From NCBI RefSeq assembly GCF_000711195.1, contig NZ_JOMR01000001.1, positions 868,001 to 932,000 of the forward strand: a stretch of 64,000 nucleotides of DNA. Direction: 5' to 3'. Shown here one piece after another: positions 7,696-19,263 of the stretch. The position numbers were made by a program, and so were the translations under genes. The stretch comes from Thiomicrospira pelophila DSM 1534. GTDB lineage: Bacteria; Pseudomonadota; Gammaproteobacteria; Thiomicrospirales; Thiomicrospiraceae. Within the stretch, counting starts at the first letter, position 1. Every line of letters starts with the position of its first letter. The notes under the pieces were generated by a model. It was not told the DNA's origin and ran no database searches. It was given only the letters and a program-made list of their open reading frames with translations.

Positions 7696-9378
7696 ATGAA
7701 CAATGAGCGCAACCTCAGATACAACTCCCGCTTCTTTTTAGCGTTGATTTTAATGCTAACTAGTCAAGTGACTGTTGCAAAAGCGACCGAATTAAGCGGT
7801 ATTCGTTTGGGTCAAACCCCCGATCAGACACGTGTGGTGTTTGAAATTAGAAATAATCAGAGTTTTGATGTCATGCGCTTGAGTAATCCAGAACGTGTGG
7901 TGGTGGACTTCCATCATGCGCGTAATGCGGTATCTTTTAAAAACCAGCGATTCCAGGACCAGCGTGTGGCCTCTATGCGAATCTCTTCTAATGAAAAAAG
8001 AACTCGTGTGGTGTTGGATTTGCGTGATGCTTATCAATACAAGTATTTTACGCTGGGGAAAAATGGCGCTCGTCCTGAGCGATTAGTGATTGACTTAACG
8101 CAGCCTATGTTAGCAAAAACGGATTCTGCCACTCAGCTAGCTTCTACGCAAAAGCCAGAAAAGGAGCAGTCTAAGCCAAGCGTACAATCTGCGCCAGAAG
8201 AAGTTAAAAAAGTGGTTGCACGTAAACCAACGCCTAGTATTGTGGCGCGCACCAAACAGGCAACCAACGAACGTCTACAAGCCAACTCCGCTACCGAATC
8301 ATTGTTAAACAACAACCGTGACTTTGTGCAAACCAAACAATTTATAGTAGCGATTGACCCAGGTCATGGTGGGCACGATGTCGGCGCCATTGGTCCAGCC
8401 GGTACCTATGAAAAAGATGTGGTATTGGCTCAAGCGCGCGCTTTGCAGAAAGTAATTGATGCTCAACCTGGTATGAAAGCTATTTTAACGCGTGATAGTG
8501 ATGTGTATTTACAGTTACATGAGCGTGTGGATATTGCGAAGCAGAAAAATGCTGATATTTTCATTTCGGTGCATGCGGATGCCTATTCTTCGGCGGCGCC
8601 GAAGGGGGGCTCGGTGTACGTGTTATCCAATACCGGGGCCAGTAGTGTGATGGCGAGAACTTTGGCAAAACAAGAAAATGCAGCTTTAGGGGTTTTGCAG
8701 TTGGCGGGACGTGATAAAGATGTGGCGTTTGTGTTAAGTGATTTAACGCGTGAAGCCAATATTCGAGCAAGCCGAAAACTGGGTCAGTCGGTCTTGTCAG
8801 AAATGCAGCGCACGGTAAAAGTTCATAAGCATGCGATTCAATCGGCAGATTTTGCCGTTTTGAAATCAATCGATATGCCGTCAATGTTATTAGAAGTAGC
8901 GTTTATTTCGAACCCAATTGAAGAGAAAAAGCTGCAAGATCCGCGTTTTCATCAAACCTTTGCTCAAGCGGTAACGCGCGGCTTAAATAAGTTTATTGAT
9001 CAAACCGGTCATGCGCCACGTTGGGGTGAAACCCTATATGTTAATTATGAGGTTCAACGCGGTGATACTTTGTCTGATATTGCGCAGGCTTACGGCGTAG
9101 GTTCGCGTGATTTGATGAGTATCAACAATATCGGTAATGCCAACCAGCTTTATGTTGGTCGCAAGTTAAAAGTGCCGGTGACCGATAAATTAACCGTTCA
9201 ATATGATCTTAAATACACGGTAAAACGCGGGGATACCCTGTCGCAAATCGCACATGCTCATAAAGTGGATGTGAATGAATTGATGCGGGTGAATAAAATC
9301 AAAAATGCTAATCAACTCTACGTCGGCAAAGAGCTAACCGTACCGGTTAGAGAAAGTGTATTGGCCGCCGCTCATTAA
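7696..9378 (+). CDS. amiC: N-acetylmuramoyl-L-alanine amidase, AMIN and LysM type
   Basis: Periplasmic Zn amidase that splits septal peptidoglycan. Start ATG 7696 gives a signal peptide (FFLALILMLTSQVTVAKA); longer in-frame starts (TTG 7609, ATG 7654) exist but the ribosome site is weak for all. Then an AMIN domain (about 30-130), a linker, and an Amidase_3 domain with IDPGHGGHDVGAIG, ISVHADAYSS and LLEVAFISN zinc and catalytic elements. Two C-terminal LysM repeats follow (YEVQRGDTLSDIAQAYGV, YTVKRGDTLSQIAHAHKV). 560 aa. The two LysMs make it more like the AmiB/C of pseudomonads and vibrios than E. coli AmiC, so the exact symbol is tentative. Confidence 0.88.
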   Translation: MNNERNLRYNSRFFLALILMLTSQVTVAKATELSGIRLGQTPDQTRVVFEIRNNQSFDVMRLSNPERVVVDFHHARNAVSFKNQRFQDQRVASMRISSNEKRTRVVLDLRDAYQYKYFTLGKNGARPERLVIDLTQPMLAKTDSATQLASTQKPEKEQSKPSVQSAPEEVKKVVARKPTPSIVARTKQATNERLQANSATESLLNNNRDFVQTKQFIVAIDPGHGGHDVGAIGPAGTYEKDVVLAQARALQKVIDAQPGMKAILTRDSDVYLQLHERVDIAKQKNADIFISVHADAYSSAAPKGGSVYVLSNTGASSVMARTLAKQENAALGVLQLAGRDKDVAFVLSDLTREANIRASRKLGQSVLSEMQRTVKVHKHAIQSADFAVLKSIDMPSMLLEVAFISNPIEEKKLQDPRFHQTFAQAVTRGLNKFIDQTGHAPRWGETLYVNYEVQRGDTLSDIAQAYGVGSRDLMSINNIGNANQLYVGRKLKVPVTDKLTVQYDLKYTVKRGDTLSQIAHAHKVDVNELMRVNKIKNANQLYVGKELTVPVRESVLAAAH

Positions 9379-9401
9379 AATTGCAATACCTAGCCATATG
9401 C

Positions 9402-9426
9402 AACCCTGCTTGTCAGGGTTTTTTTA
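9402..9426 (+). terminator. Rho-independent terminator after amiC
   Basis: AACCCTG-cttgt-CAGGGTT hairpin followed by six T, 24 bp after the amiC stop. Confidence 0.85.
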
Positions 9427-9463
9427 CGTCTGATTTTCAGAGTATTTGGCATAAACTAATAGA

Positions 9464-9649
9464 TTATTGCAACCACTGACCCGATTGAGTTCGCTCATCC
9501 TGCGACGAATGTTTGTTAGAATAGCCTTCCATTTGATCCAGTTGTAGGTTGGACCAACAAATTTGGCCGTTAAACACAAAAGGTCGCGGAATCTGCAAAT
9601 AAATCGTTTGCTCTTCCTGGTTTTGCGGCGTGTGTTTTTGATACATCAT
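9464..9649 (-). CDS. Possible small protein, 61 aa, unrecognised
   Basis: An open frame in the 369-bp gap between amiC and mutL, transcribed against both. It starts MMYQKHTPQNQ and contains IYLQIPRPFVFNGQICWSNL; no membrane segment or known motif. An AAAGGTT lies about 13 bases before the ATG. The polar, aromatic composition looks plausible for a protein, but I cannot assign a family and it may be chance. Confidence 0.3.
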   Translation of the reverse strand: MMYQKHTPQNQEEQTIYLQIPRPFVFNGQICWSNLQLDQMEGYSNKHSSQDERTQSGQWLQ

Positions 9650-9747
9650 GGATTGATAACCTTTAAGTGTGTGAATTTAAAACGTCTAATTTTTCCTGAT
9701 CTATAGCAGGTTTTGTACCAGAACCTATTGAATTTTAAGGCAAGTGT

Positions 9748-11586
9748 GTGATTGATCCGACCCAGAGTGCACAGCGCTCACCCGCAAAAATACAAGCCTT
9801 ATCTGAGGCATTAGCCAACCAAATTGCAGCCGGTGAGGTGGTTGAGCGTCCGGTTTCGGTCGTTAAAGAGTTATTAGAAAACGCATTGGACTCAGGAGCC
9901 ACCGAGATTGAAATTTCGATTGAGGAAGGCGGTGAAAAATCTATCCAGGTGATTGATAACGGGAGTGGTATTGCAAAAGATGAGCTTCTTTTGGCAGTTA
10001 GTCGACATGCAACCAGTAAAATTTCCAGTTATGAAGACTTAACTCAAGTCGCCACTTTAGGCTTTAGAGGGGAGGCGTTAGCCAGTATTAGTTCGGTTTC
10101 GAGGTTTGAGATTATCAGCCGCCAAACAAGTGAACCGAATGCTTGGCGTTTAAAATCCGATGGTGGTGCTATTTGGCCCGAACCTGAACCTATCGCGGGT
10201 AAGTCCGGAACTCGCGTTAGAGTGGATGATTTGTTTTTTAACACGCCCGCTCGCAAAAAGTTTTTACGCGTAGCACGCACTGAATTTGGTCATATTGATG
10301 AGTTTGTTAAACGCGCGATGCTAAGTCGAATGGATATCAGCTTTAAGCTGATTCATAACCACAAAGTAGTGCGACATGTTGAGGCCGCGCAAACTCCGTC
10401 GGATCAGGCGCGCCGTTTAGCCAAGCTAATGGGTGAGGCCTTTGTTGACCAATCCATGCATGTTCATTATGACGCGCAAGACCTAACTTTACGTGGCTGG
10501 GTTGGGTTGCCGACATTTAATCGTGCGCAAACCGACATGCAATATGTATTTGTAAATGGTCGGATTGTACGGGATCGTTTGTTATTCCATGCGCTAAAAC
10601 AAGCTTATGCGGACGTACTTTATAACGGTCGTCACCCGGTGTATGTACTGTTTCTAGAAATTCCGGTTGATCAGGTGGATGTGAACGTGCATCCGGCAAA
10701 ATATGAGGTACGTTTTGCCAATGGACGCTGGGTCTACGATTTTATCCGTCGATCCGTTAAAGAAGCGGTGCGTCAGCCTTTGACTCAGGCCGATGCCTTG
10801 CAGTCTGATCAGCAAGCCCAGTTCGAAAGCACCAGGCCTGGTGCTTTTGCTGGCCAACAAGATTCGAGCTTATCCGCTTTAAATAGTCAGGCTTATTTTG
10901 ATTTTCAAAAGCCAGGGCCAGATCGAGTAGAAGATAGTTCAAATACTTATCAAACCCAACCGTCCAACCAAGTCGATCAGTTTGCTTCAAGTGATGGCGC
11001 GATGCCGCCGTTGGGGTTTGCCAAAATGCAATTGCATGGCGTGTTTATTTTGGCGGAGAATGCGCAAGGATTGATTTTGGTGGATATGCACGCCGCTCAC
11101 GAACGCATTGTGTATGAGCGTATGAAACAACAATGGCAAACGGAACGTTTAATTTCCCAACCTTTGTTGGTGCCGATGGTTATAGCCTTGGATGTGGCGC
11201 ATATGTTGGCTTGGGAGAACCACCAGGCCTGGTGGTCGCAGCTAGGGTTTGAATTTGAAGCCTTAGGGCCGCAACAACTCAAAGTCACGGCCGTCCCCTC
11301 GATTCTAGCGAAAGCCTCCATCGAGCAATTGGTGCAAGATGTGTTGGCTGATACCGCCGCCGAAGGCGACTCGCAGCGGATTGATGAGTATATAAACAGT
11401 TTATTATCCACCATGGCTTGTCATGGCTCGGTGAGGGCGAATCGTCCGTTAACGGTGGCCGAGATGAATCAGTTATTACGTGATATGGAAGCCACACCCG
11501 CTTCATCCCAATGTAATCATGGACGTCCTACTTGGGTACAATTATCGATGAAGCAATTGGATGCGTTATTTATGAGAGGGCAGTAA
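9748..11586 (+). CDS. mutL: DNA mismatch repair protein MutL
   Basis: Couples MutS recognition to strand removal. GTG start 9748 behind AAGG. GHKL ATPase motifs: NQIAAGEVVERP, ELLENALDSGA, DNGSGI, GFRGEALASIS. The C-terminal dimer domain carries DMHAAHERIVYE, ACHGS and CNHGRPT. Together these match the endonuclease-type MutL motifs DQHAx2Ex4E and CPHGRP (with M for Q and N for P), so this is probably a nicking MutL, unlike E. coli MutL. 612 aa. It contains two palindrome copies, one in the variable linker (TRPG) and one in the C-terminal domain (HQAWW). Overlaps miaA as TAATG. Confidence 0.95.
   Translation: MIDPTQSAQRSPAKIQALSEALANQIAAGEVVERPVSVVKELLENALDSGATEIEISIEEGGEKSIQVIDNGSGIAKDELLLAVSRHATSKISSYEDLTQVATLGFRGEALASISSVSRFEIISRQTSEPNAWRLKSDGGAIWPEPEPIAGKSGTRVRVDDLFFNTPARKKFLRVARTEFGHIDEFVKRAMLSRMDISFKLIHNHKVVRHVEAAQTPSDQARRLAKLMGEAFVDQSMHVHYDAQDLTLRGWVGLPTFNRAQTDMQYVFVNGRIVRDRLLFHALKQAYADVLYNGRHPVYVLFLEIPVDQVDVNVHPAKYEVRFANGRWVYDFIRRSVKEAVRQPLTQADALQSDQQAQFESTRPGAFAGQQDSSLSALNSQAYFDFQKPGPDRVEDSSNTYQTQPSNQVDQFASSDGAMPPLGFAKMQLHGVFILAENAQGLILVDMHAAHERIVYERMKQQWQTERLISQPLLVPMVIALDVAHMLAWENHQAWWSQLGFEFEALGPQQLKVTAVPSILAKASIEQLVQDVLADTAAEGDSQRIDEYINSLLSTMACHGSVRANRPLTVAEMNQLLRDMEATPASSQCNHGRPTWVQLSMKQLDALFMRGQ
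10828..10845. repeat. CAGGCCTG-palindrome copy, in mutL linker, 18-bp perfect
   Basis: AGC-ACCAGGCCTGGT-GCT in phase ACC-AGG-CCT-GGT, giving STRPGAF in the poorly conserved MutL linker, where an inserted sequence would be tolerated. Confidence 0.92.
11219..11236. repeat. CAGGCCTG-palindrome copy, in mutL C-domain, 18-bp perfect
   Basis: ACC-ACCAGGCCTGGT-GGT in phase CAG-GCC-TGG, giving NHQAWWSQLG. Confidence 0.92.
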
Positions 11587-12560
11587 TGACCGTCGCGGAT
11601 GCAACTATTGAAAAGCTTGTGCAAGCCAAAACCGTGCTGGCCATTATGGGACCGACTGCGAGCGGTAAAACAGCGTTGGCTTTAAGGTTGGCAAAGCAGT
11701 GGCCGATTGAAATTATCAGTGTCGATTCAGCGCTAATTTACAAGGGCATGGATATTGGCACTGCCAAACCCAGTCAAGCTGAGCGTCAACAAGTGCCGCA
11801 TCACTTAATTGATTTGATTGATCCGGCGCAAAGTTATTCCGCCGCCGACTTTGTGGCGGACGCCAAACGTTTAGTTGAGGAGATTTTACAGCGTGGTCGT
11901 TTGCCGGTTTTGGTGGGCGGTACGATGATGTATTTTCATGCCTTACAGCAAGGTATGGCCGATTTACCCAGCGCCGACTCGGCTATTCGTGCGCGCTTAC
12001 AAGCGCAATATGAGCAAGACCCTCAAGCAGTGCATCAACGCTTAAAATCTTGCGATCCAGTGGCTGCGGAGCGTATTCATTATAATGATCCGCAGCGCTT
12101 GATTCGTGCGCTTGAAGTCTATGAAATTACTGGGGAAGCCTTAACAAGCTTACAAGCACGCCAATCAAATGTGGATTGGGATGTAAACTTATTAAAAATC
12201 GGTTTGATTCCAAAGTCGCGCGAACGTTTACATCAGCAAATTCAGCGCCGCCTTGAAACCATGTATCAACAAGGGTTTTTAGATGAAGTCAGAAACTTAT
12301 TTGCACGCTCGGATTTACAGGCCGATTTGCCATCCATTCGAAGTGTAGGTTACCGCCAGGCCTGGTGCTATTTAAATGGTGAATATGACCAAAGCACTTT
12401 CGAGCAAAAAGCCCTTATTGCCACGCGTCAACTGGCTAAGCGTCAGCTAACTTGGTTGCGTAAAGAGCAGGATATGTTAATGCTTGATCCGTTTGAATTG
12501 TCAGGTGAACAACAGTGCGAATTGGTACGGGCGTATTTGCAGAAAAATACTAACCTATAA
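11586..12560 (+). CDS. miaA: tRNA dimethylallyltransferase MiaA
   Basis: Adds an isopentenyl group to A37 of tRNAs reading UNN codons. Start ATG 11586 overlaps the mutL stop by one base (TAATG), a translational coupling pattern. P-loop GPTASGKTALAL, then SVDSALIYKGMDIGTAKP, HHLIDL, GGTMMYFHAL and a basic C-terminal half. 324 aa, normal length. A palindrome copy encodes RQAWCYLNG; the R-x-A-W-x-Y-L-x-G pattern is native to the family (usually RQ.W.YL.G), so here the element coincides with a conserved site. Confidence 0.95.
   Translation: MTVADATIEKLVQAKTVLAIMGPTASGKTALALRLAKQWPIEIISVDSALIYKGMDIGTAKPSQAERQQVPHHLIDLIDPAQSYSAADFVADAKRLVEEILQRGRLPVLVGGTMMYFHALQQGMADLPSADSAIRARLQAQYEQDPQAVHQRLKSCDPVAAERIHYNDPQRLIRALEVYEITGEALTSLQARQSNVDWDVNLLKIGLIPKSRERLHQQIQRRLETMYQQGFLDEVRNLFARSDLQADLPSIRSVGYRQAWCYLNGEYDQSTFEQKALIATRQLAKRQLTWLRKEQDMLMLDPFELSGEQQCELVRAYLQKNTNL
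12355..12366. repeat. CAGGCCTG-palindrome copy, G-variant, in miaA
   Basis: GCCAGGCCTGGT: 10-bp core intact, first base G rather than A. Phase CAG-GCC-TGG (RQAWC). Confidence 0.88.
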
Positions 12561-12631
12561 GGTTTTGCCTATGTTATCCTTTGAAAATATTTTAGCCTAA
12601 AAATACCATTAAAAATAATAAGGAAATCAAA

Positions 12632-12907
12632 ATGGAAAAAGCAAAACCGACCAAGGCGCTACCGATACAAGATCCCTATTTAAATGCCTTAAGAAAAGAA
12701 CGCATTAGCGTGTCGATTTATTTGGTAAATGGCGTAAAGTTGCAGGGACGTGTCGATTCGTTTGATCAGTTTGTTGTGTTACTACGCAGTAATGTAACTC
12801 AAATGGTATATAAACATGCCATTTCAACTATTGTGCCAATGCGTGATCCTAAAGCCTATGAGTTTGCTAACGGAACCGACGCAGATAAAGCCGAAACAGA
12901 GGAGTAA
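12632..12907 (+). CDS. hfq: RNA chaperone Hfq
   Basis: Hexameric Sm-like protein that pairs small RNAs with mRNAs. Sm1 is visible ([33 protein letters not shown]) and Sm2 as [10 protein letters not shown]. 91 aa with a short acidic tail. It has its own 71-bp leader after miaA and AAGGA upstream, and is followed 11 bp later by hflX. Confidence 0.97.
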   Translation: MEKAKPTKALPIQDPYLNALRKERISVSIYLVNGVKLQGRVDSFDQFVVLLRSNVTQMVYKHAISTIVPMRDPKAYEFANGTDADKAETEE

Positions 12908-12918
12908 GCGCCACTTTC

Positions 12919-14217
12919 ATGGAAATCTTTGGTCGCTTAGAACGCAAAGAAATTGACCGTGCTGTCCTAGTGCACGTTGATTTTGAAGATGAAGTAAATC
13001 GAGAAGATTTAGACGAATTCTTTGAGTTGGTTGACTCAGCCGGCGCAGAAATCACACAAGTCTTAACCACCAAACGCTCATCGCCAGATTCAAAGTATTT
13101 TGTTGGATCAGGCAAAGCACAAGAAATTGCCGATGCGGTCAAACTTCATGAGGCCGACGTGGTTATTTTTAACCACGCCTTAACACCTGCCCAAGAACGT
13201 AACTTAGAGAGATTGGTTGAATGTAGAGTGTTAGACCGTGTGGGTTTGATTCTAGATATTTTTGCCCAGCGCGCTCGATCTCATGAGGGTAAGCTGCAGG
13301 TCGAACTTGCACAACTTCGCCATATGTCAACCCGGCTTGTACGTGGCTGGTCTCACCTTGAACGTCAAAAAGGCGGGATCGGTTTGAGAGGGCCAGGTGA
13401 AACTCAGCTAGAATCCGATCGCCGTTTACTGCAAGAACGCATAAAGTTCCTTTTAAAACGAATTGATAAAGTACGTCAGCAACGTGCCTTGGGTCGACGC
13501 ACACGCAAAAAATCCGAAGTGCCTACGATTACAATTGTGGGTTACACTAATGCCGGAAAATCCACCTTGTTTAATCAAATGACGACAGCGGATGTTTATG
13601 CTGAAGATCGATTGTTTGCGACTTTGGATGCAACCTTACGTAAGGTTCACCTTCCAGGAGCGGGTGGCGTGATTCTGGCAGATACGGTTGGTTTTATTCG
13701 GCATATTCCACATGACTTGGTTGTCGCTTTTCGTTCTACATTAGAAGAAACCAGTGAAGCCAGTTTGTTAATTCATTTGGTGGATGCGAATGATGCTTTA
13801 CGTGAAGAGAAAATTCACGAGGTCAATAAAGTCGTGGCCGAAGTGGGAGCTGAAGATGTACCAAATTTACTGGTGTTTAATAAAATTGATCTTCTGGAAC
13901 CTGCGGTTGAGCCGCATATTGATTTTAATGATGAGGGCTTGCCGGAACGTGTTTGGTTGTCGGCCAAAAATAATAAAGGGATTGATTTATTAAACGATGC
14001 GTTAGCGGCCTTTTTTAAAGGTGAATTTGTTAAGGCACAAGTTGTGTTGCCGCCACATGCTGGACAGCGCCGTGCGCAGTTGCATCAGCTTGGAAAGGTC
14101 GATGCAGAAGAGTTTAATGAGCATGGTGATGCGTTGATCACCATGAACTTAACCAAGCAGCAATGGCAGAAGGTACAAAACTGGCCAGAATTATTGGATG
14201 CCAATCTACTGGATTAG
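12919..14217 (+). CDS. hflX: Ribosome-associated GTPase HflX
   Basis: GTPase that splits stalled or stressed ribosomes. N-terminal HflX domain with the nucleotide-binding loop KYFVGSGKAQEIADAV, a coiled segment with GRRTRKKSE, then the G domain: GYTNAGKSTLFN (G1), DTVGFIRHIPHDLV (G3) and NKIDLL (G4). 432 aa. Part of the hfq-hflX-hflK-hflC superoperon, 11 bp after hfq. Confidence 0.96.
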   Translation: MEIFGRLERKEIDRAVLVHVDFEDEVNREDLDEFFELVDSAGAEITQVLTTKRSSPDSKYFVGSGKAQEIADAVKLHEADVVIFNHALTPAQERNLERLVECRVLDRVGLILDIFAQRARSHEGKLQVELAQLRHMSTRLVRGWSHLERQKGGIGLRGPGETQLESDRRLLQERIKFLLKRIDKVRQQRALGRRTRKKSEVPTITIVGYTNAGKSTLFNQMTTADVYAEDRLFATLDATLRKVHLPGAGGVILADTVGFIRHIPHDLVVAFRSTLEETSEASLLIHLVDANDALREEKIHEVNKVVAEVGAEDVPNLLVFNKIDLLEPAVEPHIDFNDEGLPERVWLSAKNNKGIDLLNDALAAFFKGEFVKAQVVLPPHAGQRRAQLHQLGKVDAEEFNEHGDALITMNLTKQQWQKVQNWPELLDANLLD

Positions 14218-14316
14218 GATCAATAATTCATAAACAGCTATAAAGTTAATTAATAGGGATGACAATTCGTAATCAACACCCTAAAATAGCACAACCTTAA
14301 AATTTTGGAGAAGGAT

Positions 14317-15567
14317 ATGGCTTGGAATGAACCAGGAAAACCAGGGCAAGACCCCTGGGGCAACTCTGGCGGTAGCTCTGGCAAGAAAGATGAGCCAAAA
14401 GAGCCAAAGAAACGCTCAGATCAAGATATCGATGAGTTGTTAAAGAAAGCTCAGCAGATGTTTGGCGGAGCGGGTAGTAAGTTTAATGGTGGCATCGGCG
14501 GAATCGGCGGTGGTGCAATTTTCTTAATAGTTCTCGTTGTCTGGTTGTTGTCTGGTATCTATATCGTCGATACAGCTGAGCGTGGCGTGGTTACACGGTT
14601 TGGTGCGCTAGTGACTGAAACCGGACCAGGGCCGCACTGGCATATTCCTTATCCAATTGAATCGGTTACCAAGGTTAATGTAGACCGCATTCGTACCACT
14701 GAAATTGGTTACCGTTCTGATGCACAGAACCGTTCTGGCAGTGTATTAGCTGAATCTTTGATGCTTACGCGAGACGAAAATATTGTCGATGTTCGAATTG
14801 CTGTGCAGTATCGCGTGCAATCGGCCGGAGACTACCTATTTAATGTTAAAGACCCTGATGAATCGCTTCGTGCTTCGTCTGAAAGTGCGATTCGTGAAAT
14901 CGTGGGTAAAAATAGTATGGATTTCGTATTAACCCAAGGTCGTAACGAAGTTGTGGCATTGGTGCGAGAATTGACGCAGAAAAATCTTGATGATTATGAG
15001 GCCGGGTTATTTATTACAAGTGTTAATTTGCAAGATGCTCAGCCACCAGAGCAAGTCCAATCGGCCTTTGCAGACGTTGTTAAGGCACGAGAAGACCGCG
15101 AACGTTTAATCAACGAAGCGGAAGCTTATGCCAACCGAATTTTACCTCAGGCTCGTGGTCAAGCGGCACGTATTGTTGAAGAAGCGCGCGCTTATAGAGA
15201 TCAAGTCGTGTCACGAGCAGAAGGTCAAGCGGACCGTTTTACCAGTGTCGTGACCGAATACAAAAAATCCCCGGAGATTATGCGTGAACGTTTGTATTTA
15301 GATACGATGTCTACAGTACTCTCCAACACCAGTAAAGTGTTGATGGGAGCTGAAGGTTCAAACAATATTATGTATTTGCCTTTGGATAAAATGATGGGGT
15401 CAGGAACTGGTTCAAACCAGTCAACTTTACCTTTATCTCCTATTACAGGTACAGGGCAAAATTCGAGTAACAACTCGAATAACTCACAAACTACTAGCAC
15501 TCCTGCGAATCAAGCGAAGTCGGAAACGAATATTCGCGACTACCTAAGACAAAGGGAGTTACGTTAA
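14317..15567 (+). CDS. hflK: FtsH modulator HflK (SPFH membrane protein)
   Basis: With HflC forms a large periplasmic cage around the FtsH protease. Start ATG 14317 after GGAGAAGGA; an upstream in-frame TTG is within the ribosome site itself. N-terminal Gly/Lys-rich cytoplasmic tail, one membrane helix (about 66-86, GGGAIFLIVLVVWLLSGIYI), then the SPFH/band 7 domain and a helical Ala/Arg/Glu-rich stretch. The C-terminus is Asn/Ser/Thr-rich and variable. 416 aa. hflC starts one base after its stop. Confidence 0.95.
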   Translation: MAWNEPGKPGQDPWGNSGGSSGKKDEPKEPKKRSDQDIDELLKKAQQMFGGAGSKFNGGIGGIGGGAIFLIVLVVWLLSGIYIVDTAERGVVTRFGALVTETGPGPHWHIPYPIESVTKVNVDRIRTTEIGYRSDAQNRSGSVLAESLMLTRDENIVDVRIAVQYRVQSAGDYLFNVKDPDESLRASSESAIREIVGKNSMDFVLTQGRNEVVALVRELTQKNLDDYEAGLFITSVNLQDAQPPEQVQSAFADVVKAREDRERLINEAEAYANRILPQARGQAARIVEEARAYRDQVVSRAEGQADRFTSVVTEYKKSPEIMRERLYLDTMSTVLSNTSKVLMGAEGSNNIMYLPLDKMMGSGTGSNQSTLPLSPITGTGQNSSNNSNNSQTTSTPANQAKSETNIRDYLRQRELR

Positions 15568-15568
15568 T

Positions 15569-16426
15569 ATGAAAGCGGTTATAGGTTTATTCATCGCTGC
15601 GGTATTATTTATTGGCAGCAACTCGTTATTTGTTGTTAACGAATGGGAAACGGGCGTGGTGTTTCGTTTAGGTGAGATTGTTAAATCTGACCTAGAACCA
15701 GGTTTGCACCTGAAAACACCGTTTATCAACAACGCACGCACATTTGATAGACGTATTCAAACGATGGACTCTCAGCCAGAACGTTATTTAACAGGTGAAT
15801 TAAAAAACTTGGAAGTAGATTCTTACGTTAAATGGCGTGTTTCGAATGTAGAGCGTTTTTATACCGCGATGGGTGGTGATTTTGCTTTAGCAGATCAGCG
15901 TTTGTCACAAATCGTCAAGGATGGTTTAAGAGCTCAGTTTGGTAACCGTACTGTTAAGCAGGTCGTATCAGGTGATCGCGTTGAGGTGGCCGAAAATATC
16001 ACGCGTTTAGCCAATGTCGAGGCAACTCAATTTGGTATTGAGATTGTGGATGTTCGAATTAAACGTATCGACTTACCACGTGATATCAGTGATTCAGTCT
16101 ACCGTCGAATGGAAGCTGAACGTAATCGTGTCGCGGCTGACTTAAGGTCCTTAGGGGCGGAAGCTGCTGAGCGTTTACGAGCGGATGCTGATAGACAGCG
16201 TACTGTCACCATTGCAGAGGCTTATCGTGAAGCCGAGCAAACCCGAGGTGAAGGCGACGGGCAAGCTGCACAGATTTATTCAAAAGCCTACGGTGCTGAT
16301 AAAGAGTTCTTCTCGTTTTATCAAAGCTTAAATGCTTATCAAGAGTCGTTTTCGAACAAGTCGGATATGATTATCTTAGACCCTAGCACGGACTTCTTTA
16401 AGCACTTTAACCGGTCATCCAATTAG
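15569..16426 (+). CDS. hflC: FtsH modulator HflC (SPFH membrane protein)
   Basis: Partner of HflK. N-terminal signal anchor (VIGLFIAAVLFIGSNSLFVV), then VNEWETGVVFRLGEI, the SPFH fold and a helical region with EAYREAEQTRGEGDG. 285 aa. Directly follows hflK and ends at a strong terminator. Confidence 0.96.
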   Translation: MKAVIGLFIAAVLFIGSNSLFVVNEWETGVVFRLGEIVKSDLEPGLHLKTPFINNARTFDRRIQTMDSQPERYLTGELKNLEVDSYVKWRVSNVERFYTAMGGDFALADQRLSQIVKDGLRAQFGNRTVKQVVSGDRVEVAENITRLANVEATQFGIEIVDVRIKRIDLPRDISDSVYRRMEAERNRVAADLRSLGAEAAERLRADADRQRTVTIAEAYREAEQTRGEGDGQAAQIYSKAYGADKEFFSFYQSLNAYQESFSNKSDMIILDPSTDFFKHFNRSSN

Positions 16427-16439
16427 ACAGTCACACACT

Positions 16440-16463
16440 AAGGTGGGGTAACCCACCTTTTTT
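16440..16463 (+). terminator. Rho-independent terminator after hflC
   Basis: AAGGTGGG-gtaa-CCCACCTT stem followed by T residues; separates the hfq-hflC block from yjeT-hisZ-purA. Confidence 0.88.
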
Positions 16464-16476
16464 ATGGAAGCAACTT

Positions 16477-16665
16477 ATGTTTGAAACAGTTTTAATAAGC
16501 GCGATTGCTCTAGTATTTATATTCGAGGGTTTATTGCCATTTCTGTTTCCAAACTTTTGGCGTCGCGTCATGACTCAAGCCACACAGATGCCCGAAAACC
16601 AACTTAGGCTAACCGGATTGATTAGTATTTCAATCGGGCTAGTTTTATTATGGGTTTGGGGTTAA
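16477..16665 (+). CDS. yjeT: DUF2065 (YjeT-like) small membrane protein
   Basis: 62 aa with two hydrophobic helices (LISAIALVFIFEGLLPFLF and LTGLISISIGLVLLWVWG) around a short loop FWRRVMTQATQMPENQLR. This matches the DUF2065 family by pattern and by location after hflC in many gammaproteobacteria. Function unknown. Its stop overlaps possible starts of hisZ. Confidence 0.88.
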   Translation: MFETVLISAIALVFIFEGLLPFLFPNFWRRVMTQATQMPENQLRLTGLISISIGLVLLWVWG

Positions 16666-16673
16666 AAATAAAG

Positions 16674-19195
<2,522 letters not shown>

Positions 19196-19216
19196 TTCAC
19201 CGATGTTATCGGCATT

Positions 19217-19243
19217 AAAAAGGCTCAAATTGAGCCTTTTTTA
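19217..19243 (+). terminator. Terminator between purA and convergent regulator gene
   Basis: AAAAAGGCTCAA-att-TTGAGCC-TTTTTT type hairpin, flanked by A and T runs, so it can serve both converging genes. Confidence 0.85.
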
Positions 19244-19263
19244 TCGTTTCTGAAAAGAGTTGC

